The notes: generated by a model not told the origin, from the sequence alone. Shown: positions 10,291 through 19,302, numbered from the stretch's first letter. The stretch: 64,000 nucleotides of DNA from Xylanibacter oryzae DSM 17970 (GCF_000585355.1 NZ_KK073873.1:186001-250000); one strand, 5' to 3'. Made by a program: numbers and translations.

Positions 10291-10358
10291 AACTTTCGAC
10301 CTTGGTCAAACGATCGTGCGACCTACGTCGAATGATCGTTTGACCAAGGTCGAAAGTT
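10291..10358. repeat. Perfect 25-bp inverted repeat with 18-nt loop
   Basis: Arm 10291-10315 (starting AACTTTCGACCTTGG) is the exact reverse complement of 10334-10358. The loop holds a further small inverted repeat, CGAC-CTAC-GTCG, at 10319-10330, so the motif CGACC/GGTCG recurs. The GC-richer arms stand out from the AT-rich surroundings. It is far longer than a normal terminator and has no T run. Confidence 0.9.
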
Positions 10359-10438
10359 TGTAAAGAGTTGTTATTAGAAGAAGATACAATTGCTTTTATA
10401 CATTAAAATGACCACTAATGCAAAGTATTTATTATCTT

Positions 10439-10465
10439 ATTGTAATAACTAATTATTATTACAAT
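10439..10465. repeat. AT-rich 10-bp hairpin
   Basis: ATTGTAATAA (10439-10448) and its exact complement at 10456-10465, 7-nt loop. It sits between the large hairpin and element copy 2. Confidence 0.6.
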
Positions 10466-10540
10466 ATAGATGTTTAAAGATAACTTGTAAAATTGTTTGG
10501 ATATAATTATGGGCGATAGCTAATAATTGTATCCGTATCA

Positions 10541-10602
10541 AAGTTGCCTTCAGCCAAACATGTTGATAACCAGCAGGTTAAGTGCCGGCTGAAAGCAAAC
10601 TT
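10541..10602 (-). repeat. 62-bp interspersed element, copy 2 (inverted)
   Basis: Reverse complement of the 10057-10118 element with about 70% identity. The outer 13-15 bases at each end are almost unchanged and the middle has drifted. It lies 8 bp past the stop of the MaoC-like gene, so it may also form that gene's 3' structure. Confidence 0.75.
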
Positions 10603-10610
10603 CTTTTATG

Positions 10611-11075
10611 TTAGTTAAAATAATATAGAAAAGAAGCTATGCCTTGTAAAGCAGGTTTACGCTGACCTTCTATCTCTATCTTAAATTCTATTTCGCTTTT
10701 ACATATGCCACGTAGATTAGCTATGGCATAAAGTTTTGTTACTAACCTAATACGACTGTCCGTAATTACTGGTTGCTCAAAACGCATTTTGTCCATACCG
10801 TAGTTGACAAGCATCTTTAAATTTCTTACTTCGATTATCTGATCCCACATATATGGCAAAAGTGATAATGTAAGGTAACCATGAGCAATTGTACTCTTGT
10901 AAGGGCTTTCTTTTTTTGCTTTAGCAGTATCTACATGAATCCATTGGTGATCAAGCGTGGCGTCTGCAAACATATTGATGCGGTCTTGGTTAATCTGCAA
11001 CCATTCGGATGTACCGAGCTCCTGACCTAGATGTGATGCGAAATCATCGTAAGAATTGATAATTAATTTTTCCAT
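10611..11075 (-). CDS. MaoC-like (NodN-type) hot-dog dehydratase
   Basis: 154 residues from the ATG at 11075. It has a single hot-dog fold with the R-specific hydratase motif D-x4-H-x2-I-H-x-D (A-T-L-D-H-Q-W-I-H-V-D) and the downstream A-H-G-Y-L-T-L-S-L-L-P signature. Relatives hydrate or dehydrate acyl-CoA thioesters. I reject a start 33 bp further upstream (11108) because the promoter's -7 box occupies 11106-11113. A single gene with no linked fatty-acid genes; exact substrate unknown. Confidence 0.88.
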   Translation of the reverse strand: MEKLIINSYDDFASHLGQELGTSEWLQINQDRINMFADATLDHQWIHVDTAKAKKESPYKSTIAHGYLTLSLLPYMWDQIIEVRNLKMLVNYGMDKMRFEQPVITDSRIRLVTKLYAIANLRGICKSEIEFKIEIEGQRKPALQGIASFLYYFN

Positions 11076-11105
11076 TTTGTATTTTATTATTTGTGAAATT
11101 CTGTG

Positions 11106-11113
11106 CAAAGATA
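11106..11113 (-). promoter_or_regulatory. -7 box of the MaoC-like gene
   Basis: TATCTTTG on the minus strand, 30 bp upstream of the ATG at 11075. It decides the start codon. Confidence 0.65.
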
Positions 11114-11177
11114 CTCATTTATTGTGAGTATATGCATTATCTAATACATTCTTGACATTAAAAAAATCATTAAAATA

Positions 11178-11208
11178 TTGTGTATTCCGAATTTAATACC
11201 TAATTTTG
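11178..11208 (+). promoter_or_regulatory. Promoter of frr-rsgA
   Basis: TTG at 11178-11180, 20-nt spacer, TAATTTTG at 11201-11208; start codon 24 bp further on. Confidence 0.65.
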
Positions 11209-11232
11209 TAAGCAGAATATAAAATATTAACT

Positions 11233-11793
11233 ATGATAGACGTAAAAGCAACATTAAATGCAAGTGAGGAGAAGATGGAGATGGCAGCTATGTATTTTGA
11301 AGACCAGCTGTCTCATATCCGTGCCGGGCGTGCTAACGTGGCTATCCTCGATGGAGTGAAAGTGGAATCTTACGGATCAAGAGTTCCGCTAAACCAAGTA
11401 GCAAATATTTCCACCCCTGATGCGCGTACTATTGCCATCCGTCCGTGGGATAAAAAGCAGATAAAAGATATAGAAAAAGCAATTATGGATTCTGATGTAG
11501 GTATTACACCAGAAAATAATGGAGAGATAATACGTCTTGGTATACCGCAACCTACAGAGGAAAGACGTAAGGAACTGGTAAAGCAGTGTAATAAAATAGC
11601 AGAAAAAGCTAAAGTCGAAATACGCAATGTGCGTGCTGACTATAAGGAAAAACTGAAAAAGGCAATTAAGGACGGTCTGTCTGAGGATAACGAAAAGGAT
11701 GCCGAGGATGAACTGCAGAATTTGCACGACAAGTTTATGAAAAAGCTTGACGCCACGCTGGCTGATAAGAATAAGGAAATCATGACCGTATAA
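11233..11793 (+). CDS. frr: Ribosome-recycling factor
   Basis: 186 residues, exactly the family length. Recognised by the conserved H-I-R-A-G-R-A-N stretch (about 28-35), [22 protein letters not shown], and the C-terminal helical domain. With EF-G it splits post-termination ribosomes in the cytoplasm. Next gene rsgA starts 5 bp later, so the two ribosome-related genes form an operon. Confidence 0.98.
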   Translation: MIDVKATLNASEEKMEMAAMYFEDQLSHIRAGRANVAILDGVKVESYGSRVPLNQVANISTPDARTIAIRPWDKKQIKDIEKAIMDSDVGITPENNGEIIRLGIPQPTEERRKELVKQCNKIAEKAKVEIRNVRADYKEKLKKAIKDGLSEDNEKDAEDELQNLHDKFMKKLDATLADKNKEIMTV

Positions 11794-11798
11794 CGAGC

Positions 11799-12731
11799 GT
11801 GAAAGGACTTGTAATAAAAAATACAGGTAGTTGGTACACCGTCAAGACTGATGATGACAAAACTATTGAGAGTAAAATAAAAGGTAATTTCCGCCTTAAA
11901 GGTATCCGTAGCACAAATCCTGTAGCTGTGGGTGACCGTGTGGATATTATCGAGAATCAGGAAGGTACGGCGTTCATCACTGCAATTGATGATCGCCGTA
12001 ACTATATTATACGTAAATCGCAGAATCTTTCTAAACAGAGTCATATCATCGCAGCTAACGTAGATCAGGCATTTCTGATAGTTACTGTGAACTATCCCCA
12101 TACTTCTACTACGTTTATTGACCGTTTTCTGGCTTCGGCAGAGGCTTACAGAGTTCCTGTAGTTCTGGTGTTCAACAAGAATGATGTGTATTCTGACGAG
12201 GAACTTCGTTATCAGGAAATGATGTGTACTCTGTATACTCAGATAGGATACAAGTGTGTTACTGTTTCGGCTGCTACTGGCGATGGAATAGAAAAACTGC
12301 GTCCAATGCTGAATGGGAAAATAACTCTTCTGAGTGGCAACAGCGGAGTAGGGAAGAGTACGCTAATTAATCTTATTATACCTGATGCTAATTTGCGCAC
12401 TTCAGAAATATCTGATGCTCACAACACAGGTATGCATACTACAACTTTTAGTGAAATGTTACCTTTAGAGGGTGGCGGCTATGTTATTGACACCCCCGGA
12501 ATAAAGGGCTTTGGTACGTTCGATATAGAACCAGAGGAGGTCTGTAGCTATTTTAAAGAGATATTTGAATTTTCTAAAGGTTGTAAGTTTAGTAATTGTA
12601 CACATACACATGAGCCGGGATGCGCAGTGTTGAAAGCTTTGGAAGATCATTATATTTCAGAGAGCAGGTATCAGTCATATCTTAGTATGTTGCATGATAA
12701 AGATGAATGTAAATACAGAGAAGCCTACTAG
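11799..12731 (+). CDS. rsgA: Small-subunit maturation GTPase RsgA
   Basis: 310 residues from a GTG start, 5 bp after the frr stop. N-terminal OB fold (about 1-65), then a circularly permuted GTPase with motif order G4 N-K-N-D (126-129), G1 G-N-S-G-V-G-K-S-T (180-188), G3 D-T-P-G (231-234). The C-terminal zinc finger is C262-x4-C267-x-H269-x5-C275. RsgA checks 30S subunit maturation and helps release assembly factors. All key residues are present. Confidence 0.97.
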   Translation: MKGLVIKNTGSWYTVKTDDDKTIESKIKGNFRLKGIRSTNPVAVGDRVDIIENQEGTAFITAIDDRRNYIIRKSQNLSKQSHIIAANVDQAFLIVTVNYPHTSTTFIDRFLASAEAYRVPVVLVFNKNDVYSDEELRYQEMMCTLYTQIGYKCVTVSAATGDGIEKLRPMLNGKITLLSGNSGVGKSTLINLIIPDANLRTSEISDAHNTGMHTTTFSEMLPLEGGGYVIDTPGIKGFGTFDIEPEEVCSYFKEIFEFSKGCKFSNCTHTHEPGCAVLKALEDHYISESRYQSYLSMLHDKDECKYREAY

Positions 12732-12782
12732 TCTGTTATAATCCAAATATGATAAGACAAATATATTTTATGTGTCTTTTGT

Positions 12783-12813
12783 TTTGTAGTGTTTCTGATT
12801 TGCACTATCTTTG
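12783..12813 (+). promoter_or_regulatory. Promoter of mnmA (leaderless or nearly so)
   Basis: TTTG at 12783-12786, 19-nt spacer, TATCTTTG at 12806-12813. The ATG at 12819 is only 5 bp further, so the start site must fall on or next to the initiation codon. Confidence 0.75.
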
Positions 12814-12818
12814 CACCC

Positions 12819-13901
12819 ATGATTGAAAATATTTGTGATAAGAGAATAGCTGTTTTACTCTCAGGAGGAGTAGACAGTTCGGTAGTCGTTTATGAACTGG
12901 CCAGTAAAGGTTTGCATCCGGATTGTTTTTATATTAAAATAGGTCCGGAAGAAAAAGAAGAATGGGACTGTTCTTCTGAGGAGGATCTGGAGATGGCTAC
13001 AACTGTTGCTGCAAAGTACGGTTGCAAATTACAGGTCATAGATTGTCATCACGAATATTGGAACGAGGTAACTAAGTATACAATGGATAAAGTGCGTGCA
13101 GGATTTACGCCAAATCCAGATGTTATGTGCAACCGCTTAATCAAGTTTGGCGCTTTTGATGAAAAAATGGGGCATGAATATGATTTGATTGCTACAGGTC
13201 ATTATGCTCAAACTGAAATTATAGATGGTAAAAAATGGCTCACAACAAGTCCTGACCCTGTAAAGGACCAAACTGATTTTCTTGCTCAGATATACGATTG
13301 GCAGTTGAATAAGGCTCTGTTCCCAATAGGTCATTATGTTAAGGATGAGGTTCGGCAAATAGCAGAGCGCGAACATCTTATTAATGCTAAGCGGAAAGAT
13401 AGTCAGGGTATTTGTTTTTTGGGCAAGATAAATTATAACGACTATATACGCAGGTATCTTGGTGAAAATCCAGGTGATGTATTGGAGCTTGAAACCGGTA
13501 AAAAGATAGGGACGCATAAAGGTCTGTGGTTTCATACCATTGGGCAACGTCATGGTCTTGGTTTCGGAGGTGGACCATGGTATGCTGTAAAGAAGGATGT
13601 AAGTAGTAATATATTATATGTGAGTAAAGGTTATGAACCACTTACTGCATATAAGAAAGATTTTCCAATACATGATTTCCATTTTCTAACAGAAAAACAA
13701 TGGGGCGAAAATCCGGTGAATGTTACATTTAAGATACGTCATACACCTGAGTATCATAAGGCTGTAATAGAACCAACAGGTGAGGGATCATATATGGTGC
13801 ATGCAGAAGATTTGATACAAGGTGTTGCTCCTGGGCAGTTTTGTGTAGTATATGATGATAATCATCATCGTTGCTTTGGCAGTGGCGAGATAACGTTGTA
13901 A
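12819..13901 (+). CDS. mnmA: tRNA-specific 2-thiouridylase MnmA
   Basis: 360 residues. PP-loop S-G-G-V-D-S-S at 15-21. The two catalytic cysteines are Cys104 in C-N-R-L-I-K-F-G and Cys199 in G-I-C-F-L-G, and T-G-H-Y-A and I-G-Q-R-H-G motifs are present. It adds the 2-thio group at wobble U34 of Lys, Glu and Gln tRNAs. The in-frame GTG at 12789 is rejected because it lies inside the promoter. The stop codon is directly next to the stop of the convergent queG gene, with no spacer and no terminator. Bacteroidetes often carry two MnmA paralogues; which one this is cannot be told here. Confidence 0.96.
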   Translation: MIENICDKRIAVLLSGGVDSSVVVYELASKGLHPDCFYIKIGPEEKEEWDCSSEEDLEMATTVAAKYGCKLQVIDCHHEYWNEVTKYTMDKVRAGFTPNPDVMCNRLIKFGAFDEKMGHEYDLIATGHYAQTEIIDGKKWLTTSPDPVKDQTDFLAQIYDWQLNKALFPIGHYVKDEVRQIAEREHLINAKRKDSQGICFLGKINYNDYIRRYLGENPGDVLELETGKKIGTHKGLWFHTIGQRHGLGFGGGPWYAVKKDVSSNILYVSKGYEPLTAYKKDFPIHDFHFLTEKQWGENPVNVTFKIRHTPEYHKAVIEPTGEGSYMVHAEDLIQGVAPGQFCVVYDDNHHRCFGSGEITL

Positions 13902-14846
13902 TTATTTATCTTTTACAGCTTGTATATTCCGCATTAATCCCGTATATTTTACTCTCTTTACGGCACTTCCTTTGAAAAGGCGTTTATAGTCATCTTCTGA
14001 TAAACTATACCATTTGTCTTTGGTCATTGCCATAAGTTCTTCTTTGGGTTGCAGTTCCGGTTCTTTTGTAGGCACCGCAAATCTGTTCCATGGGCAAACC
14101 TTTTGGCATTTGTCGCATCCATATATTGTATCTCCCATGGCTGTGGTAATATTCTGTGGTATTGGTCCACGATTCTCAATTGTCTGATATGATAAACATA
14201 GATTAGCATCAATTTCTTTATCCGCAGTAATAGCATGAGTAGGGCATACTTCTATACAAGCTTTGCATTTTCCACATCTATTTATTTGTGGCTTATCGTA
14301 ATCTAGTTCTATATCAAGAAACAATTCTCCAAGGAAGAACATACTCCCTGCTTTTGGTATAATAAGTTGGTGATTACGCCCTGTCCAACCTATCCCTGAT
14401 TGTACAGCCCAGTATCTTTCCAATACAGGTGCGCTATCACAGAAAGCTCTATAGTTAGTGACTCCTAATTTTTTAGCTAGTAATTTCAGTTTGGATTTTA
14501 CAATGTCGTGGTAGTCATTGCCATAAGCGTAGGCTGCAAATTGTAATTCATTGTCTGGTATACGTTTTTGTGGATAATAATTCAATGCTACACATACAAT
14601 ACTTTTCAGTCGGTCCATCAGAAGGCGTGGGTCAAGACGTTTGTCTGTATAATTGTTCATGTAGTCCATATCAGCGTTGTACTTGTTATACAACCATTTT
14701 TTTAGATGATCCGCAACATCTGCTGATACAGGTTCTGCTTTTGCTATTCCACAAGCAGAAAAGCCGAGACTTAACGCCTCGGCTTTTATTTTTTGCGATA
14801 GTTCCGAACGTTCGGAAATTGTATTATTCGAAAGTTTTGAATTCAT
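13902..14846 (-). CDS. queG: Epoxyqueuosine reductase QueG
   Basis: 314 residues. Two [4Fe-4S] ferredoxin-like clusters: C191-x2-C194-x2-C197-x3-C201, and C244-x2-C247-x3-C251 with Cys217. The cobalamin-site motif F-C-D-S-A-P-V-L-E-R carries catalytic Asp137. It performs the last step of queuosine synthesis on tRNA. It starts inside the end of the upstream NodB-type gene (23-bp overlap), which implies translational coupling. The reading frame uses the ATG at 14846; no nearer ATG exists before the conserved region. With mnmA facing it, two tRNA wobble-modification genes are tail to tail. Confidence 0.96.
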   Translation of the reverse strand: MNSKLSNNTISERSELSQKIKAEALSLGFSACGIAKAEPVSADVADHLKKWLYNKYNADMDYMNNYTDKRLDPRLLMDRLKSIVCVALNYYPQKRIPDNELQFAAYAYGNDYHDIVKSKLKLLAKKLGVTNYRAFCDSAPVLERYWAVQSGIGWTGRNHQLIIPKAGSMFFLGELFLDIELDYDKPQINRCGKCKACIEVCPTHAITADKEIDANLCLSYQTIENRGPIPQNITTAMGDTIYGCDKCQKVCPWNRFAVPTKEPELQPKEELMAMTKDKWYSLSEDDYKRLFKGSAVKRVKYTGLMRNIQAVKDK

Positions 14847-15435
14847 ATCCTTGCTGCTTTAACCACTTTATAGACTCTGGCAATGCGTAGTGCAATTTGT
14901 CAATACTCTTAAGTGAATCATGAAAAGTTATGATACTTCCGTTTCTAGTGTAACGTTTTACATTGTTTAATATTCCAACGGATGTCATCCATTTACTATA
15001 GTCGCGCGTAACAAGATCCCACATTACTATTTTATATTTTCTACCCAACCATATGTATTGGTCATGACGCATCCATCCGTGTGGAGGGCGAAATAGATGC
15101 GAGTGTATAAGTGCATTCGCTTTTTCTGTGTTGTAACTGTACATCTTAATAGAATGTTTCAGCCCCCCAAGATGGTTGAATGTATGATTGCCTACTTTGT
15201 GACCGGCATCTACAATTTCCCGGTATAGTTCAGGATGCTTCCTCACATTGTCGCCAACCATGAAAAATGTAGCATGAACATTATATTCGGCAAGTATTTT
15301 TAGTATAAATGGAGTCGACTCGGGGATCGGACCATCGTCGAAAGTCAGATATACTGACTTTTCGTGTCGGTCCATTCTCCAAGTCGCTCTGGGATATAAC
15401 CAGCGCAACCACATTGCAGGTTGCTCTATTATCAT
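14824..15435 (-). CDS. NodB-type polysaccharide deacetylase
   Basis: 203 residues, essentially one NodB domain. Catalytic and metal motifs are intact: T-F-D-D-G-P (31-36), H84-x3-H88, R-P-P-H-G (116-120), and H172-D173. CE4 enzymes remove N- or O-acetyl groups from peptidoglycan or polysaccharides. No signal peptide is visible, but a hydrophobic N-terminal segment (A-M-W-L-R-W-L) might associate with the membrane. Placed 7 bp after the DUF2723 gene, which suggests a shared role in envelope glycan work. Substrate is inference. Confidence 0.92.
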   Translation of the reverse strand: MIIEQPAMWLRWLYPRATWRMDRHEKSVYLTFDDGPIPESTPFILKILAEYNVHATFFMVGDNVRKHPELYREIVDAGHKVGNHTFNHLGGLKHSIKMYSYNTEKANALIHSHLFRPPHGWMRHDQYIWLGRKYKIVMWDLVTRDYSKWMTSVGILNNVKRYTRNGSIITFHDSLKSIDKLHYALPESIKWLKQQGYEFKTFE

Positions 15436-15442
15436 CTCTGTC

Positions 15443-18400
15443 TTATTGCTGTTTTGGAAGTCGCCCGCCTTTTGCTTGATAGCGTGAAAGCAACATACTT
15501 AGATTGTTTTGTTTCTGAGTGGCCCATCCTTTATCTACAAGTTGTCCATATTGTACAATTTGTTGCATGATGTAGAAATGTAACAGACAGTCTTGCTGTG
15601 CTTGTTCAAAACGTGAACCGTTTAGAGACGTATACCAGTTAAGGTATTGTTGAGACTTTGTCCATAGTGCATTGAAAAGCGCTTTAGATTTAGCTTTGTT
15701 ACCTAATGCGGCATAAGCCTTAGCTTCGTCTATTGAACCGGACTGATAGTCTACGGGTACGTTATAAGAAGGTATCATTTTGTCGCAGTATGCCAATACT
15801 TGTGCAGCTTTTGCAAACTTCTTCTCGTTGATAAGTCCTAGAGCTAGTTGAGTAAACAGGCGGCGGTGTGTAAAGCACATGCGCATAACTGTTTCGTCTA
15901 TGTATATACCTTTTCTATTAATGTCTCCAAATTTGAATCTGTGCATCAAGTTATTATATACTTTCTCAGTATCAAAGTTCTTCGCACCATTTGCATTCGT
16001 AGTGAATGGAGTAATACGATTTACGAGTCCTTCTTGTATGAAGTTGTCGCCAAGGTTCATATAGTTCTCCTGACCTACTGTAAGTGCTACGTAAAGTGGC
16101 CTTGTCCAATTACACTGAGCAATCATTTCAAGCATCATGAGGTCTCCCTTATAAAGAGCATTCTTACCTTTTAGAGAGATTACCATTCTGTCAGGTATAG
16201 TATCGCTAGCCATCATCATGCCACTGCGTCTAACAGCATTTTTATCTATAGTTACATACACTGTATCTGTAGGAATAATATGCATGTCAGCATTTTTGCT
16301 TCTTACCCAATACTTTAGAACGTTCTTCAATTCGAATGGATTGTCACCATAAGTAGCTTTAGCCTGTGCCGGATTTTGCTTATAGAAGTCAAGTACTGTC
16401 TTTTTAGCTTCAGGGTGAACTTCCACGTACTCATTTGTACCAGCACAATAATCCAGCCTTGGCCATGATATAGGTACAGATGGTGAATTGTATGCAGGGC
16501 GTTTCATCTGGTCTATGTACCAGTCAGTCTGCAAATAACTCAAATTACATACGCGAGCATCTGTTCGTACACCTTCTACATCCTGATTATACCATAATGG
16601 GAATGTGTCATTATCTCCGTTTGTAAATATAATAGGGCTATTTTTAGTCTGTAGAGACATCAGATAGTTCTGACCGAAGTCACGGCAAGTGTATCTATTG
16701 CTGCGATCGTGATCGTTCCATGTCTGTGATGCCATCTGGATAGGAACAAGAAGACATAAAATGCTTACTATTGCCGCAACGGTTGTTCCTTTCAGTTTAT
16801 ACTTTTTCAATAAATCTATTATAGCCGCCACACCTATACCGCACCATATTGCATAGGCATAGAATGATCCCGCATATGCGTAGTCTCGTTCTCGTGGCTG
16901 CATAGGTGTCTGGTTAAGATACAATACAATAGCAAGACCTGTCATGAAGAACAAGAAGAACACAACCCAGAACTGTCTTATGCCGCGCTGCCCGCGGTAT
17001 GCTTGCCAGAAAAGTCCTATAATACCCAGTATAAGAGGCATACAATAGAATACGTTATGTCCCTTGTTCTGTTGTAGTTCGTCAGGTAGTTTGCTTTGGT
17101 CACCAAGGCGCCAGTTGTCGAAGAACGGTATACCTGTTATCCAGTTACCGTGCTCTAGTTCACCATTGCCCTGCAAGTCATTCTGACGACCGGCAAAGTT
17201 CCACATGAAATATCGCCAGTACATGAAGTTACACTGATACGACAGGAAGAAGCGGATGTTCTCAATTTGTGTAGGAACCTTTACAGTAACATCTTCACCG
17301 CAACGGTCGTAATGCTCTTCTGTTCCGTCAACTCCACCCATCCAGTCTTCATAAGATTGTGCGTGCGACTGGTCGTACATACGCGGGAAAATCATGTTCT
17401 GCGCATATTTGTATTGATCATCTGTACGTACTACGAAGTAAGAGTCTTTTTCATCCTTTGATGATTTCTCTTTTCTGTTATATACGGGAGCGCCTTTTGT
17501 CATTTCCGGTTTACACATGTCGCCGTCTTTTGTGAGGGCTACCTGTGAGGTGTAAGCCTGTCCGTATAGTAATGGTCGACTTCCGTATTGGTCACGACTA
17601 AGGTAACTTCCTAATGTGAATATATCCTCAGGAGAATTCTGATCCATAGGAGGATTGGCTGCAGAGCGGATAACGATTAGTGCATAACTTGAATATCCTA
17701 CCATTAACATCAACATGCATAGGAGTGCGGTATTTTTGATACGGGCACTTATCAATGGTTGCTGATTACGTTTGCGACCTAATAAGAACCATAGTGCAGC
17801 AAGAATTACGATACCGATGATGACGCATGATGTGCCAAAGCCGTAGAATGGTATACCTAACATACCCACTGAGAGTATGAATGCTATGTTCTGGCGTTTG
17901 TTACTGCTATCTTTATAAGTCTCATATATAGCCCATATTACGATGCCAATAAGTAATAGTATGTATATTATCTCACCGGTGTTGAATGGACAACCTAATA
18001 CGTTTACAAAGAACAATTCGAACCATCCGCCTACTGTTATAATTCCAGGCACAATGCCGTAAAGTACAGATGCTAATATAACTATAGAAATAGCTAATGC
18101 TATAAGAGAACCTTTAAGGTTCGCATTAGGGAATTTCTTATAATAGAAAACAAGCACTATAGCTGGTACGCATAGCAGGTTGAGCAAGTGTACACCGATA
18201 GATAGACCGGTCATATACATTATGAGAATTAGCCAACGGTCACTGTGAGGTTCGTCGGCATGATCTTCCCATTTAAGAATAAGCCAGAACACTATTGCTG
18301 TGAACGCAGAAGAGTAAGCATAAACTTCACCCTCTACTGCGCTGAACCAGAATGTATCACTGAATGTATATATAAGAGCACCAACAAGTCCAGATGCTTC

Positions 18401-18760
18401 TATTGCTATCGTTTTGGCTGTAGTGATTTCGCTCCAGTCATTCAGAATCAGTTTACGTGTTAGATGTGTGATAGTCCAGAACAAGAACATTATACAGGTA
18501 GCACTGAGTAGTGCACTCATCGTATTCACCATTCGCGCAACCTGTGAAGGGTCGCTTGCAAAATGTGAAAATAGATTTGCTGTAAGCATAAAGAATGGTG
18601 CGCCAGGTGGGTGACCTATTTCCATCTTATACCCTGTAGAAATAAACTCAGGACAGTCCCAGAAACTGGCTGTCGGTTCAATCGTGGAGCAATAAACGAA
18701 TGCTGCAATAATAAATACAACCCATCCCAGTGTATTGTCCACCAATTTAAACTTTTTCAT
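15443..18760 (-). CDS. DUF2723 GT-C-like membrane protein
   Basis: 1105 residues. The N-terminal half has about 12 membrane segments (from residue 10 onward). An early periplasmic loop reads S-F-W-D-C-P-E-F-I-S-T-G-Y, with the Asp/Glu pair typical of lipid-dependent GT-C glycosyltransferases, followed by E-I-G-H-P-P-G-A-P. A central loop contains N-Q-T-P-M-Q-P-R-E-R-D-Y-A-Y, and the C-terminal about 450 residues are soluble with a helical-repeat end. The family is Bacteroidetes-typical and is proposed to move sugars from lipid carriers onto envelope molecules; that role is inference. First gene of a three-gene operon with the NodB deacetylase and queG. Confidence 0.9.
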   Translation of the reverse strand: MKKFKLVDNTLGWVVFIIAAFVYCSTIEPTASFWDCPEFISTGYKMEIGHPPGAPFFMLTANLFSHFASDPSQVARMVNTMSALLSATCIMFLFWTITHLTRKLILNDWSEITTAKTIAIEASGLVGALIYTFSDTFWFSAVEGEVYAYSSAFTAIVFWLILKWEDHADEPHSDRWLILIMYMTGLSIGVHLLNLLCVPAIVLVFYYKKFPNANLKGSLIALAISIVILASVLYGIVPGIITVGGWFELFFVNVLGCPFNTGEIIYILLLIGIVIWAIYETYKDSSNKRQNIAFILSVGMLGIPFYGFGTSCVIIGIVILAALWFLLGRKRNQQPLISARIKNTALLCMLMLMVGYSSYALIVIRSAANPPMDQNSPEDIFTLGSYLSRDQYGSRPLLYGQAYTSQVALTKDGDMCKPEMTKGAPVYNRKEKSSKDEKDSYFVVRTDDQYKYAQNMIFPRMYDQSHAQSYEDWMGGVDGTEEHYDRCGEDVTVKVPTQIENIRFFLSYQCNFMYWRYFMWNFAGRQNDLQGNGELEHGNWITGIPFFDNWRLGDQSKLPDELQQNKGHNVFYCMPLILGIIGLFWQAYRGQRGIRQFWVVFFLFFMTGLAIVLYLNQTPMQPRERDYAYAGSFYAYAIWCGIGVAAIIDLLKKYKLKGTTVAAIVSILCLLVPIQMASQTWNDHDRSNRYTCRDFGQNYLMSLQTKNSPIIFTNGDNDTFPLWYNQDVEGVRTDARVCNLSYLQTDWYIDQMKRPAYNSPSVPISWPRLDYCAGTNEYVEVHPEAKKTVLDFYKQNPAQAKATYGDNPFELKNVLKYWVRSKNADMHIIPTDTVYVTIDKNAVRRSGMMMASDTIPDRMVISLKGKNALYKGDLMMLEMIAQCNWTRPLYVALTVGQENYMNLGDNFIQEGLVNRITPFTTNANGAKNFDTEKVYNNLMHRFKFGDINRKGIYIDETVMRMCFTHRRLFTQLALGLINEKKFAKAAQVLAYCDKMIPSYNVPVDYQSGSIDEAKAYAALGNKAKSKALFNALWTKSQQYLNWYTSLNGSRFEQAQQDCLLHFYIMQQIVQYGQLVDKGWATQKQNNLSMLLSRYQAKGGRLPKQQ

Positions 18761-18801
18761 TATAAGAATTAATTATGTATTATTGTTTTGATACTATGCT
18801 G

Positions 18802-18809
18802 CAAAGATA
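18802..18809 (-). promoter_or_regulatory. -7 box of the DUF2723-nodB-queG operon
   Basis: TATCTTTG on the minus strand, 41 bp upstream of the ATG at 18760. Confidence 0.65.
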
Positions 18810-18846
18810 GTCTTTTTATAAAACATACCAAAACTAATAGGTTTTT

Positions 18847-19302
18847 TTAACCGAAAATTAAGGTAGCACCAAAAATAAGTATAATGTATCTCAGTATCTT
18901 TCCGATTGATATACTAGTTATTGATATTATAATGTTAGAGCGCATAAGTCCTAGTACAATTGTAATAGGACGTCCAACTATTGGTAAAAATGCAAAGAAC
19001 CCCATCCATGCTCCACGGCCAGACATAATTTGTTTTGCTCTGTCCAATTTTTCCTGTTTTACATGTAGATGTTCGGATATCCAGTCTATATTACCGAAGC
19101 GGGCTATACTGTAATTGAACATGCTACCGGCCACATTGCCTATCGTACCACTGATTATAAGAGTCCATGGATGTAACCCTGTCGCATATAGAACAAGCAT
19201 AACAGCTTCGCTGCTGAATGGGACAAAACTACCTGCTAGAAAAGCCGCAACGAACATGCCAGTATATCCATATTCTGTTAAAAACTGAATGATGGAGCCC
19301 AT
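18847..19302 (-). CDS. DedA/YqaA-type membrane protein
   Basis: 151 residues with the small DedA/VTT layout: an N-terminal re-entrant region with G-S-F-V-P-F-S-S-E-A, G-T-I-G-N-V-A-G-S-M-F-N-Y, and near the C-terminus F-F-A-F-L-P-I-V-G-R-P-I-T-I-V-L-G. DedA proteins act in membrane homeostasis, some as lipid flippases. Last gene of the six-gene minus-strand operon starting at 26070; overlaps the preceding membrane gene by 25 bp. Confidence 0.88.
   Translation of the reverse strand: MGSIIQFLTEYGYTGMFVAAFLAGSFVPFSSEAVMLVLYATGLHPWTLIISGTIGNVAGSMFNYSIARFGNIDWISEHLHVKQEKLDRAKQIMSGRGAWMGFFAFLPIVGRPITIVLGLMRSNIIISITSISIGKILRYIILIFGATLIFG

Noticed and set aside
10291-10602. CRISPR array
   Set aside because: Repeats are inverted pairs, not regularly spaced direct repeats; no cas genes.
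11076-11108. Upstream ATG for the MaoC-like protein
   Set aside because: Overlaps the -7 box at 11106-11113 and adds residues not typical of the family.
12789-12818. GTG start for mnmA
   Set aside because: The codons fall within the promoter (-33 to -7) and family alignment begins at the ATG at 12819.
15848-16174. Plus-strand ORFs inside the DUF2723 gene and similar reverse-frame ORFs across the window
   Set aside because: Shadows of well-supported genes; no promoter, no recognisable domain.
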